Assembly: GCA_000720535.1 (NCBI GenBank)
Contig: JOAZ01000005.1
Span: 186,001-250,000, forward strand
DNA: 64,000 bases
Direction of reading: 5' to 3'
From: Streptomyces halstedii
Lineage (GTDB): Bacteria; Actinomycetota; Actinomycetes; Streptomycetales; Streptomycetaceae
Shown here: one piece after another, positions 1-7,528 of the stretch
Position numbering within the stretch: the first letter of the stretch is position 1
Layout of the letters: each line of letters begins with the position of its first letter
Position numbers and translations under genes: made by a program
Notes under the pieces: generated by a model
Seen by the model: the letters and a program-made list of their open reading frames with translations, nothing else
Database searches by the model: none
What the model was told of the DNA's origin: nothing

Positions 1-150
1 TGCTTCGATGTGGGCGACCGGGTGTCGCACGACCAGTTCGGACTCGGCCGAGTCCTTGCCGTCGAGGGCGACAACGACGCAGTGCTCATCGACTTCTCGG
101 GGCGCCAGGGGAGGATTCTGAGCCCGTACTCCAAGCTGACCAAGCTCTGA
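1..150 (+). CDS. C-terminal fragment of an unidentified protein (Tudor/SH3-like tail)
   Basis: An open frame enters from the left edge and stops at TGA 148-150. The visible 49 residues begin CFDVGDRVSHDQFGLGRV and continue with a short beta-rich stretch ending SKLTKL. The GDRVSH-x-FG-x-G pattern resembles the small Tudor/SH3-like domains found at the C-terminus of some helicases and other nucleic-acid-binding proteins, such as PcrA/UvrD tails. Without the upstream part the parent protein cannot be named. A hairpin at 255-282 is placed to terminate this transcript and the convergent TerD gene. Confidence 0.6.
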   Translation, partial: CFDVGDRVSHDQFGLGRVLAVEGDNDAVLIDFSGRQGRILSPYSKLTKL

Positions 151-254
151 GGCGCCGTCCCGCCGAGGCCGTGTCCGTATGAACGGTCCCGCACTACGCC
201 CCCCAGGGGCGCGGCCCGTGCCATGGGTCGGGTGGGACGCCGCGCACACGACCT

Positions 255-282
255 CGGCCCCCGGAAGATGTTCCGGGGGCCG
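255..282. terminator. Bidirectional hairpin terminator
   Basis: A perfect 12-bp stem (255-266 with 271-282) closes on a 4-base GATG loop. It lies between the convergent ends of the gene stopping at 150 and the TerD-family gene stopping at 321, so it can serve both. There is no long T-tract, as is common in Streptomyces. Confidence 0.7.
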
Positions 283-320
283 CCAGTCGTGCTTCGGGCG
301 GCCGGGGTGCCGACAGGCCG

Positions 321-1547
321 CTACAGGGACTTCGCGGCGGGCTTCACCATGCCGCGGACGGTCCGTGACTTCACGAACTCGCCCATGGCGGTCATCTCCC
401 ACTCGCCGGAGAACTGCTTGATCAGCTTGGCCATCATCACCCCGGTCTGCGGCTCCGCACCCGTCAGGTCGAAGCGGACCAGCTCCTCGCCGGTGGTCGC
501 GTCGAGCAGCCGGCAGTAGGCCTTGGCGACCTCGGTGAACTTCTGCCCGGTGAACGAGTTGACCGTGAAGACCAGGCCCGTCGCCTCGGGCGGGATCCGG
601 CCCAGGTCGACGACGATCACCTCGTCGTCGCCCGCGCCCTCACCGGTGAGGTTGTCGCCGGAGTGCTTGATCGCGCCGTTCAGGATGGAGAGCTTGCCGA
701 AGTAGCAGCTGTCCAGGTGGCCGCGGTCGGGGCCGTAGGCGATCACCGACGCGTCCAGGTCGATGTCCTTGCCGCGGAACGCGGGCTCCCAGCCCAGGCC
801 CATCTTCACCTGGGAGAGCAGCGGACGGCCGCCCTTGACCAGCGACACGGTCTGGTTCTTCTGGAGGCTGACCCTGCCCTTGTCGAGGTTGACGCGGCCG
901 GAGGCGGCGGGGGCGGCCGCCGGGGGAGCGGGCGGGGCCGGGGGGACGGGCGGGGCGATCCGCGGGTCCAGGGGCGCGGCGGTCGGCGGGGCGGGCGGCG
1001 CGGGCGGCACCGGGGCCTGGGCGGCCGGTGCGGCGGCGGGCGCCGGCTCCTCGACCGAGACACCGAAGTCCGTGGCGATGCCCGCCAGTCCGTTCGCGTA
1101 TCCCTGGCCGACGGCGCGGGCCTTCCAGGCGCCGTTGCGCCGGTAGATCTCGATGACCAGCAGTGCCGTCTCACTGCCCAGCTGGGGCGGGGTGAACGTG
1201 GCGAGCGCCCTGCCGTCGTCCGCGTCGCGCACGGTGGCGGTGGGCTCGATGCCCTGGAAGGTCTGGCCGGCGGCGTCGGGGCTCGCGGTGACGACGACCT
1301 TCTCGATACCGGCCGGGACGGCGGCGGTGTCCACCACGATCGCGTCCGGCGCGGAGCCGCCGCCCGAGCGGTAGGTCACGCCGGGGCCCGAGGGCTGGTT
1401 GTAGAAGATGAAGTCGTCGTCGGAGCGCACCTTGCCGTCGGTGGTGAGCAGCAGGCCCGATACGTCGAGCCGCACCGGGGCGGCGACGTCCACCGCCACG
1501 CGGGCGGCGGAGAGAGGGATGTTCGAGCCGGGGGTCATTGCGGTCAT
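321..1547 (-). CDS. TerD-family stress protein with two TerD domains
   Basis: This 408-residue protein has two TerD-type domains (about residues 5-165 and 223-405) joined by a linker of about 50 residues that is almost only Pro and Ala. The first has DDDFIFYNQP and IVVDTAAVP. The second has VKMGLGWEP, DIDLDASVIAYG, DDEVIVVDLGRIP and VNSFTG, which include the acidic calcium-binding residues known in TerD/TerZ proteins. TerD proteins are cytoplasmic, bind calcium and are linked to tellurite, phage and envelope-stress resistance; Streptomyces carry many paralogues. The gene stands alone here, with no terZABC or tehB genes, so a specific tellurite role cannot be claimed. The ATG at 1547 is used; an in-frame ATG three codons further in is also possible. 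Confidence 0.9.
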   Translation of the reverse strand: MTAMTPGSNIPLSAARVAVDVAAPVRLDVSGLLLTTDGKVRSDDDFIFYNQPSGPGVTYRSGGGSAPDAIVVDTAAVPAGIEKVVVTASPDAAGQTFQGIEPTATVRDADDGRALATFTPPQLGSETALLVIEIYRRNGAWKARAVGQGYANGLAGIATDFGVSVEEPAPAAAPAAQAPVPPAPPAPPTAAPLDPRIAPPVPPAPPAPPAAAPAASGRVNLDKGRVSLQKNQTVSLVKGGRPLLSQVKMGLGWEPAFRGKDIDLDASVIAYGPDRGHLDSCYFGKLSILNGAIKHSGDNLTGEGAGDDEVIVVDLGRIPPEATGLVFTVNSFTGQKFTEVAKAYCRLLDATTGEELVRFDLTGAEPQTGVMMAKLIKQFSGEWEMTAMGEFVKSRTVRGMVKPAAKSL

Positions 1548-1657
1548 GTCCGGGGTAACGAACGACCCGGCTTTGCCGTTCCCTTACCTTTCGGGCATGA
1601 CCCGTACGGCCGCACGCCCCTCACCGGCGGGCCGCGGGGCCGGCCGGGACGCGCCCG

Positions 1658-1900
1658 TCAGGCCCGGCCCCGGGACCGGTTGCGCGGGTGGTCGCGGGCG
1701 GTGCGCTCGTTGCCGTGCTTGTACGCGCCCGTCCAGCGCGCCATCACCAGCTGGGCGTCGCCCGAGCCGGCCTCGGCCAGGAACTTCTCCGCCCGCCCGC
1801 CGCGCAGGGTGGTCGCGGGGCGGCCGTGGTGGGCGATCGTGACGCTCGCGTCGCCGTGCCGCTCGTAGGTGAATCCGGAAGGTTTCGGCATGGCGCACAT
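1658..1900 (-). CDS. Small conserved hypothetical protein
   Basis: An 80-residue frame (or 77 residues from the ATG at 1891) on the same strand as the TerD gene. The sequence (GFTYERHGDASVTIAHHGRPATTLRG, then GDAQLVMARWTGAYKHGNER) has a regular beta-strand pattern, a basic C-terminus and no signal peptide or membrane segment. It resembles small soluble proteins of unknown function common in Streptomyces. About 110 bp separate it from the TerD start, so co-transcription is possible but unproven. I cannot give it a function. Confidence 0.65.
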   Translation of the reverse strand: MCAMPKPSGFTYERHGDASVTIAHHGRPATTLRGGRAEKFLAEAGSGDAQLVMARWTGAYKHGNERTARDHPRNRSRGRA

Positions 1901-1976
1901 GGTGCCCGCCGACCGCCCGGCGCGTCGCCTGAATTACGCCGGACGCCGGGGGCGTTCGCGGGCGCGGCAGGTCCGG

Positions 1977-2786
1977 TCAGTGCGGCCAGACCGGCGGGTT
2001 CGTCACGAAGTGGCCCCCGACGCGGGCGTGGTCGGGGTTGCCGGGGTCCAGCTCCCCCTGCTCGGCGACGAGGGTGTCCGCGTACTGCTCGGAGTCGTCC
2101 TGGGGTTCGTACCCCAGCGAGCGGGCCGACGTCAGGTCCCACCACAGACGGGTGTTGGCCGAGGAGCCGTAGACGACGGTGTGTGCCACGCGCTCCGCGG
2201 TCAGCGCCGCGTGGAAGAGGCGCGCGCCGTCGCCGGGGCTCATCCAGACCGAGAGCATCCGCACCGAGGTCGGCTCCATGAAGCAGGAGCCGATGCGCAC
2301 GGAGACGGTCTCCACCCCGTGCTTGTCCCAGTAGAGCTGGGCCAGGTCCTCACCGAAGGCCTTGGACAGGCCGTAGAGGGTGTCGGGGCGGTGCGGGGTG
2401 GAGACCGGGATCAGCGGGTCGCCGTCCCGCGGGCGCGGGGTGTAGCCGATGGCGTGGTTGGAGGAGGCGAACACGATCCGCCCCACCCCCTCCTCGCGCG
2501 CGGCCTCGTACAGGTTGTACGTGCCCTCGATGTTGGAGCGCAGGATGGTGTCGAACGGGGCTTCCAGCGAGATGCCCGCGAGGTGGATGATCGCGTCGAC
2601 CCCACGCACCGCCTCGCGCACGGCGTCCCGGTCGCGGAGGTCGGCGACGACCGCGTCCGGTTCGCCCTCGATGGGGGCGACATCGAAGAGGCGCAACTCG
2701 TAGCCGTACGCGGGAAGCAGTCCCCGCATCAGGGTGCCGAGGCCGCCGGCGGCGCCGGTGAGCAGGACGGTACGGGGAGCGGGCAT
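1977..2786 (-). CDS. udh: NAD-dependent epimerase/dehydratase-family oxidoreductase, probable uronate dehydrogenase
   Basis: This 269-residue SDR protein has the nucleotide-binding motif TGAAGGLG at residues 10-17, the strand-end aspartate D35, an IIHLAG motif, SS at 108-109, and the catalytic YGLSK at 138-142. Length and pattern fit bacterial uronate dehydrogenases, which oxidise D-galacturonate or D-glucuronate to the aldaro-lactone with NAD+. Divergence from kdgD, a later step of the same oxidative pathway, and the pectinases downstream support this, but substrate choice is inferred. The ATG at 2786 was chosen because GAGGAG lies just upstream and the Rossmann motif follows directly; the frame extends further 5' without a better start. 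The promoter and operator are at 2946-2990. Confidence 0.8.
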   Translation of the reverse strand: MPAPRTVLLTGAAGGLGTLMRGLLPAYGYELRLFDVAPIEGEPDAVVADLRDRDAVREAVRGVDAIIHLAGISLEAPFDTILRSNIEGTYNLYEAAREEGVGRIVFASSNHAIGYTPRPRDGDPLIPVSTPHRPDTLYGLSKAFGEDLAQLYWDKHGVETVSVRIGSCFMEPTSVRMLSVWMSPGDGARLFHAALTAERVAHTVVYGSSANTRLWWDLTSARSLGYEPQDDSEQYADTLVAEQGELDPGNPDHARVGGHFVTNPPVWPH

Positions 2787-2945
2787 ACGGATCTCCTCGG
2801 TGAGGGACGGGGGCGCGGAACGCGGGGACGGCGGTGGCGGGCCGGGGGCGCGGCGGGGTGCGGGACGCGGCGTGCGGGATGCACGGTACGCGGGGCACGC
2901 GGACATGACACGGCTCTGCGCGGCGCGCCAAATCCGTGGCTGACA

Positions 2946-2990
2946 TTCACATGCGTGGACAAGCTAAGAAGTCCCGGCGGATCGCGTCAA
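2946..2990 (-). promoter_or_regulatory. Promoter and operator of the uronate-dehydrogenase-like gene
   Basis: Read on the minus strand, TTGACG (2990-2985), a 17-base spacer and TTAGCT (2967-2962) form a housekeeping-type promoter. The imperfect palindrome at 2946-2961 (plus strand TTCACATGCGTGGACA) abuts the -10 box. It matches 12 of 16 positions of the site in front of kdgD at 3075-3090, so one repressor probably controls both promoters. The rest of 2787-3149 holds no gene I can support. Confidence 0.6.
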
Positions 2991-3038
2991 GTGTGGCCCG
3001 GCCGGAGCTGTTCCCCGTCCGGGCCGGTCTCCCCCGCC

Positions 3039-3092
3039 TTGACCGGCGCCACACGGCTGCCTTAGCGTAACCGTGTTCATAAGTATGGACAC
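3039..3092 (+). promoter_or_regulatory. Promoter and operator of kdgD
   Basis: TTGACC (3039-3044), an 18-base spacer and TAGCGT (3063-3068) are followed at once by the near-perfect palindrome GTGTTCATAAGTATGGACAC (3073-3092), which would cover the transcription start. Its core matches the operator in front of the divergent gene. Confidence 0.65.
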
Positions 3093-3149
3093 TGATCAGA
3101 CTTGTGCACGATCGAACTGTTGACGCCGGACCTTGTCCAGGGAGCGCCC

Positions 3150-4109
3150 GTGACCCCAGCCCCCCTCGCCGCCCGACTCACCGCCGTCGCCGGGCCGCTC
3201 TTCTTCCCCGTCACCGCCTACGGGCCGGACGGCGGCGTGGACCTTGAGACCTTCCGCGCGCATGTCCGGGCCGGGGTGGACGCCGGTGCCGCCGCGGTCT
3301 TCGCCTGCTGCGGCACCGGCGAGTTCCACGCGCTGACCCCGCAGGAGTTCCGGCTGGTGGTCGCCGCCGCGGTCGAGGAGACGGCGGGGGCGGTGCCGGT
3401 CGTCGCGGGCGCCGGCTACGGCACCGCGCTCGCCGTGCAGTTCGCGCGGCTCGCCGAGGAGGCGGGCGCGGACGGGCTGCTCGCCATGCCCCCCTACCTC
3501 GTGGTGGCCGACCAGCGGGGACTGCTGGCCCACTACACCGCGCTCGCCGCCGCCACCCGGCTGGAAACGATCGTCTACCAGCGGGACAACGCCGTCTTCA
3601 CCCCCGAGACCGTCCTCGCCCTCGCGCGGACCCCGGGGATCGTCGGCCTCAAGGACGGCCACGGGGACCTCGACCTGATGCAGCGCGTCCTCGGCGCCGT
3701 GCGCACCGGAGCGCCCGACGCGGACTTCCTGTACTTCAACGGGCTGCCCACCGCCGAACTCACCGGCCTCGCCTACCGGGGAATCGGCGTCACGCTCTAC
3801 TCCTCCGCCGTCTTCGCCTTCGCCCCGGACATCGCGCTGGCGTTCTACCGGGCGCTCGCCTCCGGGGACGCGGAGCTGACCGACGCGCTGCTGGACCACT
3901 TCTACCGGCCGCTCGTCGAACTACGGGCCAAGGGCCGCGGCTACGCGGTGTCGCTGGTCAAGGCGGGCGTCCGGCTCGGCGGGCTGGACGTCGGCACCGT
4001 GCGCACCCCGCTCACCGAGCCCCCGGCCGCGCACGTCGAGGAGCTGGCCGCGATCATCGCGACGGGCCGCGCCCTGCTGGAGAAGCACCGGACGGGGGAG
4101 CGCGCGTGA
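3150..4109 (+). CDS. kdgD: 5-dehydro-4-deoxyglucarate dehydratase (DHDPS family)
   Basis: This 319-residue protein of the dihydrodipicolinate synthase/N-acetylneuraminate lyase superfamily should dehydrate and decarboxylate 5-keto-4-deoxy-glucarate to alpha-ketoglutarate semialdehyde in the cytoplasm. It has the CGTGEF loop at 54-59, the proton-relay Tyr143 (IVYQRDN) and the Schiff-base Lys168 (GLKDG). The early FFPVTAYG and the LYFNGLPTAE region are as I recall from KdgD proteins. The GTG at 3150 was chosen over an in-frame ATG at 3102 because CAGGGAG lies just upstream and because 3102 lies very close to the operator at 3073-3092. The stop overlaps the next start (ATGA). The product would be used by the semialdehyde dehydrogenase encoded at 24634. 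Confidence 0.85.
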   Translation: MTPAPLAARLTAVAGPLFFPVTAYGPDGGVDLETFRAHVRAGVDAGAAAVFACCGTGEFHALTPQEFRLVVAAAVEETAGAVPVVAGAGYGTALAVQFARLAEEAGADGLLAMPPYLVVADQRGLLAHYTALAAATRLETIVYQRDNAVFTPETVLALARTPGIVGLKDGHGDLDLMQRVLGAVRTGAPDADFLYFNGLPTAELTGLAYRGIGVTLYSSAVFAFAPDIALAFYRALASGDAELTDALLDHFYRPLVELRAKGRGYAVSLVKAGVRLGGLDVGTVRTPLTEPPAAHVEELAAIIATGRALLEKHRTGERA

Positions 4110-5287
4110 AAGCCTCCGCCTTCGTCTACCCGTGGGACGTCGTCGGCGACCCGGACGCCGCCGCCCGCCTCGCGGACCTCGGCGTCCAGCAGGTCACCCT
4201 GGCCTCCGCCTACCACTCCACCCGCGCCCTGACCCCACGTCACCCCGGCCACCGGATCGTCACCGCGGAGCACGCCGCGGTCCTCTACCCGCCCGACCCC
4301 GCGCGCTGGGAGGGCCGGGCGCTGCGCCCCTACCGGCAGTCCTGGACGACCGGCGACGACCCGTACGCCGAGGCGGCCGGGGCGCTGGCCGCCGCTGGAC
4401 TCCAGGTGCACACCTGGGTGGTGCTCGCGCACAACTCCCGGCTGGGCGCCGAGCATCCGGAGACCTCGGTGGTCAACGCCTACGGCGACCGCTACCCCTG
4501 GGCCCCCTGCGTCGCCCAGGACGCCGTGCGCGCCTACCTGGTGGACCTGGCCGCCGAGGCCGCCGTACGCCCCGGGGCCTCGGGGACCGAGCTGGAGTCC
4601 TGCGGCTGGTACGGCTTCGCCCATCTGCACGCCCACGACAAGACCTCCGGGGTCGGTCTCGGGGACGCCGCCCAGTACCTGATGTCCCTGTGCTTCTGCC
4701 CCGACTGCCGTGCCGGGTACGCCGGGAGCGGCCTGGACGCGGAGCACCTGGCCGCGGCCGTGCGCGGCGCCCTGGAACCGGTCTGGGCCGGGCAGGGCTC
4801 CGACGCCTCGGGCTGGTCCGGCGTACGGGAACTGCTCGGCGCGGAACGTGCCGACGCCACCCGCCGGTGGCGCGACCAGGTGGCCCGCCGGCTCCAGGAG
4901 GAGGCCGTCGCCGCCGTGCGGAGCGCGGCCCCCGCCCCGGACTTCCAGGTCCTGCTGCACGCCGACCCCGCCTCGTACCGCACCGGGGCCAACGCCGGGG
5001 TGGACCCCGCGCACATCCTCGCCACGGCGGACGGGGTGGTGCTGCCGTGCACCGGCGGCGACGCCGTACGCGAGGCGGTCCTCGGGCCGTTCGCCGGGCG
5101 CGGCGGGGTGCTGGCCGCCAACTTCGGTGTGGTCACCGGCATGGGCGGCAGCCCCGCCACCCTGGAGCGGGACGCGGCGCACGCCCGCTCGCTCGGCGCC
5201 GGTGAACTGCGCCTGTACCACGCGGGCCTGGCCTCCGGGCCCGACCTGGCCGCCGTCGCGCGCGCCCTCTCCCGCGTCGCCGGGTGA
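4106..5287 (+). CDS. Conserved protein of unknown function, coupled to kdgD
   Basis: A 393-residue protein whose ATG overlaps the kdgD stop by 4 bases. It is soluble, with no signal peptide. Blocks such as SAFVYPWDVVGD, QVTLASAYHSTRAL, LQVHTWVVLAHNSRLG and ELESCGWYGFAHLHAHDK alternate strands with loops rich in Tyr, Trp, His and Asp. That looks like a TIM-barrel enzyme of glycoside-hydrolase type. There is a CFCPDC cysteine pair near residue 195 that could bind metal. I do not recognise a characterised family. The coupling suggests a step in uronate or aldarate breakdown, for example lactone or unsaturated-uronate processing, but that is inference only. Transcription ends at the hairpins at 5323-5387. 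Confidence 0.7.
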   Translation: MKASAFVYPWDVVGDPDAAARLADLGVQQVTLASAYHSTRALTPRHPGHRIVTAEHAAVLYPPDPARWEGRALRPYRQSWTTGDDPYAEAAGALAAAGLQVHTWVVLAHNSRLGAEHPETSVVNAYGDRYPWAPCVAQDAVRAYLVDLAAEAAVRPGASGTELESCGWYGFAHLHAHDKTSGVGLGDAAQYLMSLCFCPDCRAGYAGSGLDAEHLAAAVRGALEPVWAGQGSDASGWSGVRELLGAERADATRRWRDQVARRLQEEAVAAVRSAAPAPDFQVLLHADPASYRTGANAGVDPAHILATADGVVLPCTGGDAVREAVLGPFAGRGGVLAANFGVVTGMGGSPATLERDAAHARSLGAGELRLYHAGLASGPDLAAVARALSRVAG

Positions 5288-5316
5288 GCCGCGCCTGAGC
5301 CCGGTGGCAGAGCGGC

Positions 5317-6555
5317 TCACAGGGAACCGGAAGGCCGGGCGGGCGCCCGCCCGGCCTTCCGCCGCCACCGCCCGGCCTTCCGGTTCCACCACCGCCCGTT
5401 CAGCCGGGCCGCGACCAGCAGGCCCGCCACCGCCGCCGCCCCGAGCAGCGGCCGGACGTCCACCGCCGTGAGCAGCCCCGCCCCGACCGCCAGGGCCACC
5501 GCGTTCGGCGCCATCAGCAGTGTGTGGGCCGCCGCGACCGTACGGCCCAGCACCCGGTCCGGTGTCTCCCGCTGCACCGCCGTCAGCGCGGCGATCAGCA
5601 CACAGGGCAGCCCGGCGCCGATCGCCACGCTCGCCCCCACGGCCACCGCGCCGCTGCCGCCGGACAGCACCCGTACGCCCACCGCCGCCGCGAACACGGC
5701 GATCCCGGCCGCCGCGAAGCGCCGTTCCCCCAGCCGCCGCAGCAGCGGCCCGGCCGTCGTCCCGGCCAGGACGGAACCGGCGCCCTGTGCCGCGTACAGC
5801 ACCCCGGCGTACGCGGGCGAGCGGGCCAGCACCTCGTCGACGACCGCGTACACCGCCGCGCCGTTGAGCCCCGCGAGCAGCATCGTCAGCGCCCCCGCGT
5901 ACACCAGGGGCCGCAGCGTGGGGGAGCCGCGCAGCCCGCGCAGGCCCGCCGCCGTGCCGCCCCGCCGGGAGGGCGCGGGGGCCGGTTCCGCGACGCGCAG
6001 CCGGGCGAAGACCAGTGCGGCCAGGGCGAAGCTCAGCGCGTCCAGCACCACCACCGGACCCGCGCCGAACCGGGCGAACAGTCCCGCCCCGGCCGCCGGG
6101 GCGACCAGCTTCACGCCCTCGTTGACCGTCGTCCGCAGCCCGTTGAAGTCGCCCAGCAGCCGGTCCTCGACCGCCCCGGCGACGACCGCCGCCTCCGCCG
6201 CGTCCAGCACGACGCCTCCGGCCCCGTAGACGAGCAGCACGGCGAACAGGGCCGGCACCCGCAGGGCGGGCCCCGTCAGCGGGAGCGCCGCCAGCAGCCC
6301 CGCCAGCAGCAGGTTCACCCCGACCAGCAAGGGTCTGCGGGGCAGCCGGTCGGCGAGGGACCCGAGCGCCGGACCGGCCAGGACCGGCGCCCACAGGGCG
6401 AACACCGTCAGCGCCGCCAGGGAGTTTGACCCGGTCAGCGACTTCACCCAGATCCCGGCGGTGAGCCACATAGCGGACGTACCGAACCCCGAGACGAGCA
6501 CCCCCGTCAGGCAGAGGACCGCCGTGCGGTCGCCCGCCACCTCCCGCACCCGCAC
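5317..6555 (-). CDS. Major facilitator superfamily transporter (drug-efflux-like)
   Basis: This 412-residue protein has about twelve hydrophobic segments and the MFS loop 2-3 signature GSLADRLPRRPLLVG. The family most resembles MFS exporters of the macrolide-efflux type, which move small hydrophobic compounds out in exchange for protons; the substrate is unknown. The C-terminal 20 or so residues are basic and repetitive (NRKAGRWRRKAGRAPARP). They are encoded by DNA that also forms the strong hairpins of 5323-5387, so the tail may have arisen by read-in to the terminator. It is convergent with the kdgD operon and divergent from the GntR gene; a link to pectin metabolism is not evident. Confidence 0.85.
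   Translation of the reverse strand: MRVREVAGDRTAVLCLTGVLVSGFGTSAMWLTAGIWVKSLTGSNSLAALTVFALWAPVLAGPALGSLADRLPRRPLLVGVNLLLAGLLAALPLTGPALRVPALFAVLLVYGAGGVVLDAAEAAVVAGAVEDRLLGDFNGLRTTVNEGVKLVAPAAGAGLFARFGAGPVVVLDALSFALAALVFARLRVAEPAPAPSRRGGTAAGLRGLRGSPTLRPLVYAGALTMLLAGLNGAAVYAVVDEVLARSPAYAGVLYAAQGAGSVLAGTTAGPLLRRLGERRFAAAGIAVFAAAVGVRVLSGGSGAVAVGASVAIGAGLPCVLIAALTAVQRETPDRVLGRTVAAAHTLLMAPNAVALAVGAGLLTAVDVRPLLGAAAVAGLLVAARLNGRWWNRKAGRWRRKAGRAPARPSGSL
5323..5387. terminator. Strong nested/alternative hairpins between convergent genes
   Basis: 5329-5360 is a perfect 32-base palindrome (16 plus 16). In addition 5323-5340 is perfectly complementary to 5370-5387, giving an alternative 18-bp stem. The two structures share the left arm and exclude each other. 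The element terminates the kdgD operon, and on the other strand lies inside the last codons of the MFS gene. Confidence 0.75.
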
Positions 6556-6726
6556 GACCGCCTCCGCGCCTCCGCAGCCCCGCGCACCCCCTCAAGAGGG
6601 CGCCTTCCGGGACATGCTGGCCACTGAGGACACCTCCGGACATCGGGCGGATGCCCTAGACGCGTTCCGGCGTCGTGCCTATCGAGGTCCCCGGCGAAGT
6701 CATCCGAACATCTTTTGTCAGAAGCG

Positions 6727-6787
6727 TTGACGAAACATTCAGGACGGCTCTAGCTTCATCGCGTCGTACTTCGTACGTCATATATGA
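6727..6787 (+). promoter_or_regulatory. Promoter and probable auto-operator of the GntR gene
   Basis: TTGACG (6727-6732), an 18-base spacer and TAGCTT (6751-6756) form a plausible promoter. Downstream are two inverted repeats, CGTAC-TTC-GTACG (6765-6777) and TCATATATGA (6778-6787), the size and AT-rich centre expected of GntR/FCD operators. They lie 35-57 bases before the start codon, consistent with autorepression. Confidence 0.5.
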
Positions 6788-6821
6788 GACGCGATACGCG
6801 AGATGCGAGAGCCCTTCACCC

Positions 6822-7478
6822 ATGACCTTTGCGCCCGCCCCGATCCCTTCCCGGACCCAGTACGTGCTGGAGGCGATCAAGCACGCGATCCTCACCGCAG
6901 GGCTGAGACCGGGACAGGCGCTCGTCGAGACCGAACTCGCCGCGCGGTTCGGGGTGTCGAAGACACCGGTGCGCGAGGCGCTGAAGACGCTCGCGGGCAC
7001 CGGGCTGGTGGTCATGAGCCAGTACAAGGGCGCCACCGTACGGCTCGTGGACGCGGCCATGGCCCGCGAGGTGTACGACGTCCGCCTGCTCCTGGAACCC
7101 GAGGCGCTGCGCCGTTCCATCACCCGTGAGGCCTCCCTCGAAGCGGCCCAGGAAGCCCTGGAACGGGCCGACTCGGCGGTGGACAAGGCCGACCGGTCGC
7201 TGGCCAACCGGGACTTCCACCGGGCGCTGTACCTGCCCTGCGGGAACCCCCTGCTGGCCCGGATGCTCGACGAGATCCGCGACCAGGCCGCACTCGTGTC
7301 GACCGTCGCCTGGTCCGCCAACCCGTCCTGGGAGCGCGAGGCGGCCGAGCACCGGGAGATTCTCGCCCTCGCGCTCGGCGCCGACGCGGAGGCCGCCGCC
7401 GCGGCTCTGCACGACCACATCGCATCGTTCGTACGCCGTGCGTTCCCCGACGACGAAGACGGGGGTGACACGGCGTGA
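6822..7478 (+). CDS. GntR-family regulator, FadR/FCD subfamily
   Basis: This 218-residue DNA-binding protein has an N-terminal winged helix (about 1-75; ETELAARFGVSKTPVREALKTLAGTGLV) and a C-terminal all-helical FCD ligand domain (about 85-215; DVRLLLEPEALR, then HREILALALGADAEAAAAALHDHI). FCD proteins commonly sense sugar acids or other carboxylates and repress their own operon. The ATG at 6822 fits the family N-terminus; a longer frame from 6675 would run through the promoter. The ribosome site is weak. The stop overlaps the next frame (GTGA at 7475), so it is the first gene of the catabolic operon and its likely local regulator. Confidence 0.9.
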   Translation: MTFAPAPIPSRTQYVLEAIKHAILTAGLRPGQALVETELAARFGVSKTPVREALKTLAGTGLVVMSQYKGATVRLVDAAMAREVYDVRLLLEPEALRRSITREASLEAAQEALERADSAVDKADRSLANRDFHRALYLPCGNPLLARMLDEIRDQAALVSTVAWSANPSWEREAAEHREILALALGADAEAAAAALHDHIASFVRRAFPDDEDGGDTA

Positions 7479-7528
7479 ACCACCCGCTGGACCTGAACCA
7501 CCAGCACCTCGACGAAAGGCCAGTCCGC

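Noticed and set aside
321-1547. Tellurite-resistance operon
   Set aside because: Only a single TerD-type gene is present; neighbours are unrelated, so only a family-level call is justified.
3941-6643. A 900-codon open frame on the minus strand
   Set aside because: It runs antisense through kdgD and the gene at 4106 and then out of phase through the MFS gene. Its translation is Gly/Arg-rich without domains, a product of high GC third positions.
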